64,000 nt of DNA from Otis tarda (Eukaryota; Chordata; Aves; Otidiformes; Otididae): NCBI GenBank assembly GCA_026413225.1, contig CM048591.1, positions 40,788,803-40,852,802 on the forward strand, in the 5' to 3' direction. Shown in pieces: positions 27,471-41,603 of the stretch; the stretch's first letter is position 1; each line of letters begins with the position of its first letter. Both the position numbers and the translations under genes were made by a program. Under the pieces are notes generated by a model. That model did not search any database. It had not been told where the DNA came from and saw only the letters and a program-made list of their open reading frames with translations.

Positions 27471-29331
27471 AGATGTATGTACAATGATTATAGCATTCAT
27501 AATTGCACTATACCTACAACCAGTTTTAAATTACAAGGTGTTTTAAGAGGGAGCGAAAAATAGCAACTGTTCTTATTATTGTTGTTTTGGAGTTGGGAGG
27601 GTCAAGGATGAAAAAGGTCTCATTAGTATTTATTGTTAACTTTGGTAATCAACTAATAAGCCATTCTTTTTTTCCACCTCCCATCTGCTGCTATGAGGCA
27701 ACAATTTCTGTTAAGTGCACTCCAGTGCTACTTGGCATTGCAGATAATCAATCCAATTACATGTCTGAACTCTGAGTTTTCTATAGCTTGCTAGCAATCA
27801 TGCACCTGGTCATAAAACACCTTTCAACCTAAGCTGCAGAATAAAGGCTCATCAATGTGTGCTGCATTTTTGTTGTTAAAAAATTGCACATTTAAATTTC
27901 AAGAACTATTTTCTCACTGTTTCATTTACATTAATAATTTTTTCCTAAAGAACACTGAGAGAGGCTATTTTGCATGAAAGTCTATCAAATGTCCGTGAAT
28001 CAGTTAGTTAACAAGCAACTTCATCAAGAAAGGTTCCTGAATGTGATCTCTCATCAGTAATTTCTTGTTATACAACTAAAGGTGCCTTGGTGTTATTATA
28101 GAAAACAATCTCATACCATATCTGACATAACGAGAGATTTAAACTGTCTTTAAATTAGTAGCCCACATGTGTGTGTATGGTGCACCTTGTAGCATTATTC
28201 ACTCACACTGTTGGTTTTGGCATTAGAAAATGGAACACTTTCTAAAAAAGGGAACGTATGAGCTGAAACTGTGTTTGTTTATCATTTGGCAGTTGACTCC
28301 ATCAGGTCAGTTCCCAACTCATCAGTTTGGCATTTCTATCAGTATCTTATGTTTCAAGAGCATTAATTTTACAAAAAGCCAGATTTGGCAACATTAATTT
28401 TGTACAATAAAAATAACTTTTCTACTGTGGAAAAAGAACACTTAAAAAAGCTCTAACTTAAGGAAAAAAAACCCACACAACTGAAAAAAACCCCACTGTT
28501 TCAGGCTGTAGCCACTGGGGAAAATGTAGTGTCTACGACATTTCTATTTGGCATTTGTGAATAAAAGAAGAGAGAAAAAAAATGGCACATGGCAATTAAA
28601 AAGAGATTCTAACATATTCCATGTACACCCCAGGTTGTGTCTTAATTATTTCATTACTGTCTTCTGTGGACCTCCCTGAACTATGAAAATACGGTTCAAT
28701 TTAATATAATTAGACAAGTGTAATTCTACTTTGCAATCCAAATATTTTACTCTCAAAAGTGAAGACAGAATGAAGACACTCATGTCAAGAGTTTAAAAAT
28801 CACAGTATCAATACTTTTGATCCTTCACAGAAAGTACATACTGTAAAATTAGAATGATTGATGACTTAATTTCTGATGATAGTATTTTCCTGACCAAATC
28901 ACTCAACAGAAAAGATTTCACCCAGGAATGGAACTGGGGAAAAAAAGGCCATTGTACCTTGTAAAAGATAAGGGTGGAGGGAAAGGAGGGAGAGAGAAAG
29001 AGTCAGGGAAAGAGGAAACCAGCTTGATTTTGCTTCAATAGCAAAAAACTGCTATCCTTTGTAAATGTACGACTGAGAATTTAAAACACATTGAATCACA
29101 AGGTTTTGCCTAAAAAATGAGGAAATGTGCTGTGAATGTACTTCAGCATCTTTGTTTTTCCTCCATGTAGTTTAAATAAAATCATAATATTAACTACAAA
29201 CTCTGTGGTCATTCACAGAGTCCAGGCCGGCAATAAATTAGTATTATGCAAATTGTTTTCACAGATAATACAGTCCCTCTTGTATATCTTCAATCACACA
29301 AAGTTGGTTTTGGAGGGCCTCCTAGGCACAG

Positions 29332-29529
<198 letters not shown>

Positions 29530-31045
29530 TTAAGAAGAGAAAGTCAGTCTTCTTAAAGTTGAATAAATATTTGAACTTCTTTAACAGAAAACAAGAAAGT
29601 CTCAGTCTGTGGTCCCCATGTATGAGAAGACAGGGAACTTTTTACTAATCAATAGTATCATGTACTAGCTACGTTCTTCCTGGTAGGAACTATGAAAAAC
29701 AAAGGTGGAAGGAAATTTCACAACTTCATCGAGACAGAGCTATCATGTCAAAGGTACTCTTTCCCTGTTGACTATCCTCTTTCTTCAGTAAGGCAATGTT
29801 TAGAACAGGTCATTTATACTCGCGCATCATGAAAAACTAGCTATACTAATAAATCTTTTAAAATGTTAATAGAATTGGTGCATGTTCAGTCTACACCTAC
29901 ATTATTTCAATTTTACTTCAGTTCCTTTAGCACTGCAACATTTACTAGTTTTATGAGGAATTTAACAGGTGGCATAATGAAGGTCTATCCTGAACTGGTC
30001 TGACATTGTCACCAGCAGAACTTCATTAGTGATAATAAAATACATATGCTTTCCAGCTGAAGCTGTTCGATTGCAAAAGGCTTGTGTTCTAACAAATCAC
30101 TTGTTATCTAAATTACATATGATAATAATCCTATCAGATCTAAATTAAGATTGTAATTCTCAGAAGGATAAAGAGTCTATGTAACCAAATCACATGTTCA
30201 CCTTTACAGAAGAGAGAAGGTAAAGTAAAGACTTCCAGCCTGGAACAGTGAGGAGTCATTCAGGTTCAAAGCCCAAAGAACAGTGCAGAAGCAAGAACAT
30301 TAGCCACAAGCTGTGGAATTCTGTTCCATTATTCCAATGCAGTTTCCAAAGACCATTATTCCCTTGCTCTCCTGTTTCTGAAATGTGAGTTTCTACACAT
30401 TTTTCATGCTGCCTCCTCTTCCTGTTCTCTTTGTGTTGTTACATGGCATCATAAGTACCAGCACTCAGCTGTCATAGGTAGTTCTGTCTTTTAGTAAATC
30501 TGTACTTGGGGGGTTAGCACATGGCCACATATTTTTCAACAACTGGATAATAAACCTCATTTTTAATACTTTGAGATTACAATTGCTAACATTTCCAATT
30601 TGGATAACTATAAAATTTAGATAGGGAATGCATGGAAGAGAAATCACGTACTTTCTGGTGTGCTGCCACATGTGGAAGGGGAGTAAGATTCTGCAATATA
30701 TAGGTGCATGCATATGAACATATATGTATATATATGTACAGACATACACATCTACAGATGACACATTTCCTGATATTTAGGGATATAAACAGATGATAAG
30801 CTCTCAGAAGGAGGACAGAGGACAGTTCAATACTTCTACAGGCTTCTAAAACACAACAAGCTCTAGTCTTACGCTTGATCACCCAGAGTCTATAGAAACA
30901 GCAGCAACGATAAGTCTTACACTACCACAAATAATTTGCAGTAGTTGGGAAAAAAACGTCTTTTTGTCTTGGTCCTCTTCCCCCTCCCAGCTCTTCATTC
31001 CAGTCTGTGAGTTAGTCTTCTAGTACTAGCCATGCAATGATGTCT

Positions 31046-31446
31046 TAGAATCATAGAATAGTTTGGGTTGGAAGGGACCTTTAAAGGCCATCTAGTCCAA
31101 CCCCCCTGCAAGGAGCAGGAACATCTCCAACCAGATCAGGTTGCTCAGCACCTCATCCAACCTAGCCTTGAATGTTTCCAGGCATGGGGCATCAACCACC
31201 TCTCTTGGGCAACCTGTTCCAGTGTTCCACCACCCTCATTGTAAACATTTTTTTCCTTATCTCTAATCTGAATCTACCTCCCATTACTGCACATATTTTC
31301 ACAACAGGTCCTGCTGAGGAGTTTCTCCCCATCTTTCCCATCAGCCCCCTTTAGGTACTGTAAGGCCGCAATAAGGTCTCCCCGGAGCCTTCTCTTCTGC
31401 AGACTGAACAGCCTCAACTCTCTCAGCCTGCCCCTCAGTCCCTCTG
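31046..31446 (-). mobile_element. CR1 LINE 3' fragment (about 0.4 kb)
   Basis: Minus-strand CR1 from TAGAATCATAGAATAGTTTG through GTCCAACCCCCCTGCAAGGA, GGGGCATCAACCACCTCTCT and AAGGTCTCCCCGGAGCC to CTGCCCCTCAGTCC. It lies in GNAQ intron 6 in the same direction as the gene. No open frame of note. Confidence 0.93.
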
Positions 31447-32232
31447 CCAATACTGTTACAATACACTGTACAGAAGAACTGCTTAGCTTAATTTAATCAG
31501 TCCATTTGCCATGCTGGCTAGCAGTTTTCTTCCCAATGCTACTTTCTCCCTTGTGCAGGAAAGCAATGGGAGAAGTGATTCAGCTAAAAAAAAAAAACAA
31601 ATTATGATCTCTCTCTCACATCTTCCATCCTCCCACATCCCCAGCGTGCTGGGACAGAAAAGGAGACCACATGGTGACCTCTGCAAGCCACACACTGCAC
31701 CCTGCCACCAGAAGAAATCAAATCAAACCATAACCTTGTCTACAGAGCTAAGTCCAGCATGATGTGCATAATTAAGAGAAAAGACTGTCAATGACTTCCA
31801 GGTCTTGACTCCAACAACCCTATCAGTCCATCTTTTTTTTCCCCTCACCAATGGCAAAGGACAGGAGAAACACAGTTTCCCTGAGCTGAGTGGTTGAGTT
31901 TTCTCTGTTTTTCTGGACAAACACTTAACACAAGCTTTATTATCACTTGAGTGGTGATAATAGAACAGACTGTGGAGTTTTCTCACCTTCAGGATGTCAT
32001 CTAAGGAACCTGTCATATGAAGTAAACTTGAAAGAACAACCATATTTATATTCAACTACCAGTTCTCTTCTGCGTAGCACTATGAAACTAAACTTACACT
32101 GACTCATAAATAATACGGTCTGATCCTGCATGCTGTTCACTGTTTCCTTCCTGTTAAATAGGAGACAAAATGTACATTTTTCCTATTATTACTTTCCGTA
32201 TTTGAATGTGAGAGATTTAAATCTTTTATTAT

Positions 32233-32315
32233 AGAATCACAGAATAGCTCAGGCTGAAAGGGACCTTTAAAGGTCACCTAGTCCAGCTCCCCTGTAAGGA
32301 ACAGGGACAATCAGC
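32233..32315 (-). mobile_element. Short CR1 LINE 3' end
   Basis: About 80 bp with the inverted CR1 terminus: AGAATCACAGAATAGCTCAG, then AAGGTCACCTAGTCCAGCTC and GGAACAGGGACA. Very short truncation product in GNAQ intron 6. Confidence 0.82.
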
Positions 32316-33110
32316 TTTCAAATCTGCTGTTCACTCCCTGGTGGGACAAAGCAGATTTTCTTTTCTTAAAAACAGGAGCATTTATTTCTTTAAATCTCTT
32401 ATTACATGAGCTTGATTTTTCTCTGTTATCAAGGCCTCCACTCAGTTACCTGAATATACTTAGTTTTTTCCCTCACTGAAAGTGAGGGAAACTTTCTGAA
32501 AGTACAATTTTAGTAGAAACAGCCATACAATCCACATAATTTTTTTTATGGACAAGCACATTAAGCTTCACAGAAATAATGTAAAATTAAAATAAAGAGA
32601 AAAAAGAGGGACAATAAAAGGGTGGAAGGAGTGCTGCTACTTTCCCAGTGCCACAGAGAGCTTATGACACTTCCCCTCAGATATTCAGCCTTATACAAAA
32701 CCAAACAGTATGAGACACAATGTGTAAAACTGCTGAATGCATTTTTATTTCTTTTTCACTTTTATAAGTCAGTTTAAACCCTCACTCCAACTTATGAAAG
32801 AGGATAGATTGTGGCTCACTGCTAACATGACAATACTCATCCAAAAGTAAAATATTTCCATGAAAGGTTCTGCCATCCTACTCGTAATTAATTACAGTAT
32901 AAAATGAAATCCTAGCAGGCTAAAAAATCCCACAGGAGTTCAATCATATTTTAAAATTTACATGATTAAAAACTGCAAAGCACCTTTCTTTTATTTTTAA
33001 ACAACAAAATCTATCAAAGGATCTGTTTGTCTAGCATTTGGACAAGGCTATTACAATTTGTCATTACTACAGTGTAAATAGAGCACGAGCTCTGATGTCA
33101 TTATACTTAC

Positions 33111-33264
33111 CATCATACTCTGGAAAATAATCAACTAGATGGGAGTACATAATCTTCTCCTCTAAGAGATCTTTTTTATTTAAAAACAGAATGACTGAAG
33201 AGTTCTGGAACCATGGATATGTGATAATTGTCCTAAAGAGTGCTTTGCTTTCTTCCATGCGATT
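33111..33264 (-). CDS. GNAQ: GNAQ exon 6
   Basis: A 154-base internal exon with acceptor TTTTATTCCAG before AATCGCATGG and donor GTAAGT after the split glycine codon. It encodes residues 246-296 plus one base: [20 protein letters not shown], then [20 protein letters not shown] and [14 protein letters not shown] (274-277) is the G4 guanine-specificity motif. VDYFPEYD separates this from GNA14 (ISYFPEYT, from memory) and from GNA11 (VDYFPEFD). The surrounding open frame runs beyond the donor into intron and is not coding there. Confidence 0.97.
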
Positions 33265-36064
33265 CTGGAATAAAAAAAAGAGAGCAGAATTTTGGTGGTC
33301 ACAAAAATAATTTTTAATTATTTTTTGAAATAAATTAATGATACTTCATTTTATTTGGAAAAGGATCTGTTTCATGTTTTGCACCTTCCTACTAATATGT
33401 AAGGTTCGAGTAATTAAATTACAATTAATAAGTAGTTAATTAAATATGCAGGCATTTTCATTTTGCAAATTCAACTGCTCAAGCATAAGTATTCTTTAAA
33501 ACACAGGTCATGCACATGAAAGCTGTAACAGGCGCATTTGTAAAGTCTGAGTATGCAGAACTATAACCAGCCAAGGAACTGGCAGGTATTGAAATGCATG
33601 TGATTCACAGTAAAGACAAGTATGCCACAACGAGACATAGCAACTAATTCAAGGTTTAAGAACATTATTTATTTCACAGGCCTTTCCTGAACTCTACATG
33701 CAGAGTTAGGTAATTCTTAGAAAGAGACCAACTTTAAAATAGCTGCATGTCAATTTGGAACCTGAGAACATTTCATCAACATTAAAGGCTTATGTCATAA
33801 AATCTTAAAAATCCCTAAATTGCTAAATTTATTTCTAACATCATTGGGTTGACCTTTAATTGCTTAACTGTTTCTGAAAACCACTTGACATTAGAGCTGA
33901 AATGTAAATGAAGCCTACAGTTCTATTTGTAACATTTTTCTGTCATTTTAAAATTATGTTACGATTTGGTACAGTTCTGAAGAACTGTTAGGCAGACATG
34001 ATGTGGTTAATACAGTCAGAATAAACTGAGTTCAAAACAAATGAATTTACTCTTTTGATTATTATTATTATTTAAAGCTGCAGTCCCCTGAAATAACCTG
34101 TTTCACCACCAAACAGGACTCCAGAGAACAACCGTAAGGAGCTGAATCCTGCAGATTCTGCTGTTCTGGGCCATACAACAATGTGTCAGATAACTCAAAT
34201 AATTTTCCAGTAAGTGTATTTTTACTTGCATGAATTTGCATTTTAAAGAGACCAAGATAAACATAAAAAATAGGAACTTAAAAAAAAAACCAAACCAAAC
34301 CAAACCCAAATGAAACCAACAAAAAACTCAAAAAACAAACCCTAAAGACTTCCTTTTTGTAGCAGTTGATAGTTTGGCCTCTTATGTTACCACAGAATCT
34401 TCAAGTTATTTATAAAACTTTACTGCATGCTGGAGTGGTGGGTGAAAATAGCAGAATTTGTAGACTGAGAAACTAATGCAGAGAAGTAAAATTTGACTTT
34501 CTTGCAGCCAAGTTCTTCGGACTCACATTGATTTCAATGGCGTCAAGATTTCATTCAGAAACTAGAAAATCTGAAATGTCAGCAGAGCTGAGGATAAAAC
34601 TGAAGTCCTTAGACTAAATGGCAACCAGACCATGTTTTCTTCTCAATGTTCTATACAGACTTCCTCTGTGAACAAAGCCTTACAGAAAGGCAGTGGCAAC
34701 TACACAGGACAGTTTTCACTTTTACAGCTTGATGAAAAAAAGAAGGCAATGAAAACTTAAAAACTACTGTTTATGTTATAAATATTTACCTGAACTCATT
34801 AACACCTGCTACCTTTTAACGTGACACTTGGAAGGTGAAACAGTGTCATGGCTCAATTAGCAGTGTTCTTTCACAGTAAATTTATAAGCTATTGCAAACT
34901 TCTCAGTAAAAAAAGTGCACAGAACACACAAAGAAATTACTTATCTAGAGTAAGTGTTCCTGCTTTTCACAAAGACCCTTCAAGAAGGCTGCAATATTTT
35001 CATCTATAATGCTGATTTTATTTCAATATACGTAACACAGAATTGCAAAGACAAAACAGATAAATCCATTTGGATAAATTCATGACCCTTCCTCCATGAA
35101 AGCTCAAGAAAATTCTGGTTTGCAAACATTATTAGACTCAACACATTTTCATTTTCTGTTTGAAAGGGATGCCAAACAAGATGAAGTAGAAAAAGCATGC
35201 AGACTAAAGCTACATTGATACAATGCCCAAAACAATTTCTAGAATCCTATCAGCTAAAACATTAACTCTGAAAGTGCTGCGCATAACAGTACCAGGAGAC
35301 ACACACAATAAAGAACAAAATACTCTGTTTTCAATGTAGAAAGAGGATGTCTTGTATTATATATTGATTATTAATTCTGTATAATATGAATCACATTCCA
35401 CAGAGTCATTTTTTCCCTATTACATACTTATAAATGTGTCTCAAGTCCTTTCACATTTGATTTGAGGCATCTGAAACCTCTCTTTGACACGATACCTACT
35501 AAGGATTCCATTCAACAGACAGATCAATAGATGAAGCATGTTCAATTAATTCAAAACCAATCTGTGATGCCAAAAAAAGGATACTGGAAGGCAATGTAAA
35601 GAGCTGCTTCAGAAAAAATAGTGTTATATCAAAGGAAATAATTACAGCCTTGAGAAATTTACAGAAGTGGTCACTATGTGCAGTCTAACACAGCTGAAAT
35701 AAATGCTCAACTGCTTTAGAAAAAATACATAGTTCGGGATGACAGTAACTGAAGTCAATAAAAACACTACCAGATTATCCCAGCTTCATTCATTTCACTG
35801 TATTCTTTGGTATACTCAAAGTTTCATTTCATACAGAAGCCACTTTCCTTGAGAAGTCATCCAGTTAACTATATTCCTAGGAAGAGTCACACTAAATCTG
35901 ATATCTATTCCTGATTCTGGGAGAATAAGCTTTAAAGAGGAAACAGCAGTAGACTGTTGCCCTTGATAACTTTCTATTAAATTATCCAGTCCTAAACAAA
36001 ATTAAATGGAAGTCAGAGAATTGTGGAAAATGGTAAAAAATGCACATTACATTGCCAGCACCCA

Positions 36065-36598
36065 TAGAATCATAGAATCTTTAAGGTTGGAAAAGATCTC
36101 CTAGATCATCAAGTCCAACCATCAACCTAACACCACCATGCCTACTAAACCATGTCCTGGATTGCCACATCTACAGGTTCTTTGTACACCTCAGGGATGG
36201 CGACTCCCCCACTTCCTTGGGCAGCCTGTGCCACTCTTTCAGTAAAGAACTGTTTGCTTGTATCCAACCTAAATCTTCCCTGATGCAACTTGAGGCCATT
36301 TCCTCTTGTCCTATCATAAGTTATCTGGGAGAAGAGACCAACACCTACCTCTCTATAACCTCTTTCCCGATAGAGCACAATGAGGTCTCCCCTCAGCCTC
36401 CTCTTCTCCAGACTAAACAATCCCAGTTCCCTCAGCCACTCCTCATAAGACTTGTTCTCCAGACCCCTCACCAGCTTTGTTGCCCATCTCTGGATGTGCT
36501 CCAGCAACTCAATGTCCTTCTTGTACTGAGGGGCCCAAAACTGTACAAAGTATTCGAGACGCTGCCTCACCAGTGTCGAGTACAGGGGCACAATCACT
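36065..36598 (-). mobile_element. CR1 LINE 3' fragment, divergent subfamily
   Basis: Minus-strand CR1 beginning CATAGAATCATAGAATCTTT and GATCATCAAGTCCAACCATC, with CACCACCATGCCTACTAAAC. A minus-strand open frame (within 36145-36717) still reads [17 protein letters not shown] and [11 protein letters not shown] segments of the CR1 C-terminus. The 3' end differs from the copies at 18413 and 50815, so this is another subfamily. It is in GNAQ intron 5, in gene orientation. Confidence 0.92.
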
Positions 36599-39500
36599 AA
36601 AAGTACAGAACTATCACTAGAAGTAGAAATATTTCTTATTGTATGAGGATCTTGCCCTGTACAGTTGTACCACATGAGGATATTGGGAAGGTAAAACAGT
36701 GAAGTTTTGCACACCAAAGGGCAGCTCTGAGGAATAGCAACTACTTCAGTACAGGGATTATTTCAGAGTGTATATTGCTACAGAATGGCCCTCAGTGCAC
36801 CTCCATCTGCAGAATGAAGCAAACAACAGGGATTAAAACATCAGGAAGGCTGCAGACACATTTTCTAAGCAGTTGGCAAAGGATGACAAGCTGTTCAAAT
36901 GAGTCATTCTCTTTAAGATTCATCATTGTCTGTGAATTTTCACAACCCTTCTCAAGGAAAATACCAACAATGCTGTGTTTTGCCCTTACAACAGAAAAAA
37001 GACCCAAGATATCACTGGTTATCTTCTCTGAATGTATGTCACACTGCAATGCTCTACAGACAAACATGGCTTCACAAAAGATCTATGCAATAAGATGGTA
37101 CTGCTAGAACTTTAAAAAGTCCTATCAGTCAATTCCAGGGATTCAATGCAGATTTCGTATCATACATACATTTAACAAAAGTGTCTTGCAAAGCTGTGGA
37201 AATTAATCAAGGAAATCCCTTTTCAGTTCGCTGCATGACATCCATAACATAAAGTATATATTACTAAATGACGGCTATGGTCAATGCGAATTCACTGGAG
37301 AAAAACCTTAATCTTAGATACAACCATGTCATGAAGGAGTTGTCCACAGGCTTATCTGTTTTCTCTGATTCTATCAGGTGGACTAATAAAATTATTGCCT
37401 CTTCCTACAGATATTCCTCATTTGTATTGTTCACAGAGACCCTCCGAATGAAAAATGTCAGTTGTATCTGACAGCATCATAAATTACAGAGCTGTTATTG
37501 CAGTCGTATGTCACAGTAACATCACAGTTTTGACATCTAAATATCAAACCAATGAAATCCAAAATCCAAAACTGAATGTTAACTTTGGGTTTTGTGGGGT
37601 TTTTCTCAGTTCTTTTATAACTTTACTATGCACAGATTTAATAGTATCATAGATGAAACTCAAGGGGACTCAGAGGAGGGAAAAAACCAAGTAAATGGTA
37701 ACTTCACACTCAGGTTGGGGGTTTTTTACAACTTTTTTTTGTCCTGTTTCTTAGTGCCACAAACTGCACCTACAGGATGCACAACACTACCAAAGTGTAA
37801 GAAAACAAAGTACTTAACATGCCCTAAAGACAAAACAGGTACTCACTGTATATTGATCATACCTGTATCTTCTCTTGGCATGTAGTCATAACTTAGTAAA
37901 ACCAAAAGGGTCTATCTCTTCTGTTACCTCTCTGAAACTCCCACCTTCATGTGAGTGGTTGTTCCATAACTGAGCCCTTCCTTAGCAAGGAAATAAAAAT
38001 AATTGCCAGTTGCCTGAATTATGTGAAACATCACTGGCTTTTTCTGTTTCCCTCTCCTTAGAGGAAGGTAGATAGAATCTTGTTAAATACATACTAAACT
38101 CTCAGCACATTTTAAAAACTGTCCCAAAAGCCAGTGCTCTAAACTTGAAATTAATATGTATCATTATGAAAAACAATCAGCCTCTGGCTTCTCCTTCTGA
38201 AACTATCCCTATTGAATCAAACCATTTGCTTTTCACAACTTCTGTTTTAAGAAAGAAGATTCAGAAAGTTTAAAAGAAGGCAAGGGCACAACAAAACAGG
38301 TGGAGAGATGAGATATTATAGCTTCAATACTAATAGAAATTGACAGACTTCCTATGAAAACACTGCAATCTGTATTTTGAATTTAAGGACTATTTTTGTT
38401 AAACTTGTCACTAAAGAACTCAGCATAATTCTAAGGAAGAGCAAATGTAGGAGTAGCTGATAAATACCCAACACAAGCGCTAAAGATTAAGAATTAGCTT
38501 CTTATGTTATTAATATGTTAAGAAGCTTGATTCAGCAAAGTACTTTAGTACAATTCTAACTAATTTTTGTTCCCGAAGCATTTCTCCAACAGTACTGCTT
38601 ATTATTCTCTAAAATTTCTCTTAGAGTTTTTCTGTTGCTAATGATAGCTCGTATGATTGCATGCTCAACCATTTTCCTTTATTAAACATATATGCAACAT
38701 TAATTCCATACTATTTTTAATCAGTTTAATTAAAGATTTTTTGAAAAGATTAAACTGTTGAATTACTCGCTTTTCTGAAACACACCTGTCATTAACAGGA
38801 TGCACTTTTTCTTATGTAAGAAACAGTTTCGCATTACAGTATTTTCACTGGAAACAGGGATAAGATTATGATGATTACAGAAAAAGGCCAGTGAGCACTG
38901 GGGATCTGACCTTCTGTCAGATGCAACATGAAGGAAGCCTTGCCAAACCAAGCAAGACAGTGTGGCTCTTCAAGAAGAGGACAGGAGCAGGCAGTATTCA
39001 ATAATTGTTCAAGCACTTGATCTGATTTTATGAGCCAGCTCTACCTCACCAAATTGCTTCCAGAAAAATCTGATTTCAGCTTCAATGGAAAAGGCTGCAG
39101 AAAGAAACTTGGGTTATGAGCAGCTGGAGCTGGCTCAAGGCTTTCTCAGCAGCTGATGGCCATTTTCAGCAGTGATGCCAACCTTCTCAGCAACCCCGCT
39201 CTGACAGCAGCAACAGCTTGTCACGGCCTCCCCCGTGATCTACTGGCTTGAGCAACTTCCCTGCTCTGCTCATATCTGCAGCCAGTCCTGAATTGCATAA
39301 AGGCGTATTGGTATCACCAGCCACTACTCCACTTTTCTTGTTATGATACACAGATGCCAGCATAAAATTCTCCCATCCTGCACACAACTTGACACAGTCA
39401 TCAGTCCAATGTAGAAACAATATCATGAAACCCAGAACAAGAAATACAGCAGACAAATTCCACAAGTGAACAGAAATTTGTTTATAATAAACATATGATC

Positions 39501-41589
39501 TTGGACAAGATTATTCCAATTTCTTACTAAACACCAAGAAAAAACACTGTACTTATGAATCACGGAGACTCTCTAGTTTCATGACCAGAAATACAGTTGT
39601 ATGAAACATCAATAAAAATAAAATGAAATCCCTTTCTACCACGTACTTCTACTACAGAAAATATTTTATGCTGGTAAGATTTTGTATGACAGTTAAACGT
39701 TAACACAAACATAACTAGACATACAAACCATGTTTTTCTCACATTTTTCTGCAAACTTGGACTACTCTTCCTCATTTTTTAACAGATTAAAAAAGAGCAT
39801 ACGTCAACTTTTTTTTTCTTTTTAATCCTATACTTTCAGTTTTCATGTTAAAATTATAGATTTCTAGTTCAGATTTATGAACTGAAATTCTCTTTGCTCT
39901 GGAAAAATACACAATTACCCCTGTAATTACAGAAATAGTACAACTGGCATAATTTATAAACACTTGACTCTAAGAGTAAGTCTAAGATGAAAAAATACCT
40001 GAAGAGTATTAAAACAGTATTAAAAAGCTGTATGAGGTGGGACCCAACGAAGGGAAAGCAGCATTTCCCAGCTAACAAACATAGTGCTTTCACAGAAAAG
40101 ACCAAGTACAATATTAATCTGAAACAACCCAGAAGCAGTAGGGGAGTTTCACCCGTTACTGTCTTTGTGATTGTCTAGAGTGGCATCTAGTGGGCATCCT
40201 GTAACTTACATATCGAATGAAAAATGTAGTAATTTTTGTCTTAAAAGTTCTTAGTAATTTAAACACTGTCTGTTAACAAAATCAGGATTTCACAAATTTT
40301 GTTGAAATGGTGAGAGAAGGCGGTGAGAAGGTAAACAAGGTGCACTTTTCAGTCAAAACTTGCACTGTGTATATAACTATGCTGATCAAAAAAATCTTTA
40401 TTTGAGTGAGAGGGCATTCAGAGGGGATAACTGGAGACGAGGAGCTACTGATGCAAGAGAGCTTCAGAAAAAAAAAGCAGGGGTTGGTATTTCAGAAGTT
40501 GTTTAGTATCACACTAATAGACTCTACTATTTCACCTGACGAAGTCTTGTGCATATGAATGATTTTTGTGCAAAGGTCTGTACTAATTAGGAATGTCTCA
40601 TTCTCCAAATAAGACTTCCAGCAATTACTTAAGTAGAAGCACTGTCTGGCTGCACAGAAAGACCTACAGAGTATTCCTTGGCTAGAAATTCAATAAAGCT
40701 GCCACATGGAACTTGGGAAGTTACAGAGGAAACTAGGAAGTGGGAGGTAAGTGCAGAGTCCTCCACTAAGTAAAAAAGTAAATACAGTATCAAAACTGGA
40801 AGTGTTTCAAATTTTTGCCACTAGTATGCAGTATAATCTTGCAGCTATGCTGCTGTACCTAGCCATTGAAGAAAAAACTGCAATGGCTGTACAAATATTT
40901 CGATCAACAATTCAAATCCAGTAAGAGAGAACTTCAAACACAGAGCTCAGGAATAATTCCTTCCTTTTCTTCACTGGTTTTGAACCTTTCTGTGAACTAG
41001 TCTGACAAAAAAGGCTGCTGGTAGAGGACTGGGATGACACCTCTGTAGATGAGAACAGTATTTTTAAATCAGCTGGCAGATGAACCCTACCTCTCCAACA
41101 ACTTAAATTTGCAACACAGTTCTTGCAAATATATGGCAATTTTATGTACCCAACAGAGGGACAGATGAACCAAGTGACAGCTGAAATTTGTCAAATCAAC
41201 ATGTTCAAAAACCATCAAAGCACAAAAATACTGTCCAAAAAAAGTGATCCAAAAAGTGGTCAAAAAACATGGCCCAAATATTGCTGTCAAGTATTTTTTA
41301 AATAAAAAATGGCTATTAAATTAATTTTGATGAAATAACATGAATGCCAGAATAACCAGTTTTTCATTAATACCTACATATTTTTGAGAAAAATAGGTGA
41401 AAATATTTTAAAATTAAATTGTCACTAAAAAAGGCCCTTTTCTGGACAGCTTTGCCTGGACAAGTGTTACTTGTCTTTGCCAGCAACTGCTGCCAACAGC
41501 AACATTTACCAGCAGCATTTCTGGCAGCCTTTGCAAGCAGGTTCACATTCAACCTCCCATTTCCATTATGAACCCACTGCCTTTAACAA

Positions 41590-41603
41590 GAGAGAGAGAG
41601 AGA
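41590..41603 (+). repeat. (AG)n microsatellite
   Basis: Seven AG units followed by ACTC. Within GNAQ intron 5. Confidence 0.8.

Larger units (their letters stand above)
24590..29331 (-). other. GNAQ: GNAQ 3' untranslated region (distal end uncertain)
   Basis: Sequence following the GNAQ stop codon on the minus strand. Its first several hundred bases closely resemble what I remember of the human GNAQ 3' UTR, for example GACTGTATTATCTGTG, TTGCATAATACTAATTTATT, GCCTGGACTCTGTG and AGGCAAAACCTTGTGA, so the proximal part is well supported. The extent is inferred from two distal AATAAA signals (25409-25414 and 24611-24616), each followed by GU-rich sequence on the transcript strand. That gives a UTR of about 3.9 or 4.7 kb, in line with the long UTR of this gene in other vertebrates. 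It contains an A-rich tract (in transcript sense) at 26490-26531 and an AT dinucleotide run near 27459-27470. Confidence 0.72.

Noticed and set aside
33067..33110. Continuation of the exon 6 frame past GEYD-type residues
   Set aside because: A consensus donor GTAAGT starts at 33110 and the true continuation is in exon 7, so these codons are intron.
36145..36717. 190-codon minus-strand frame in GNAQ intron 5
   Set aside because: Its recognisable part ([11 protein letters not shown] and neighbours) is CR1 coding remnant with the CR1 3' end beside it.
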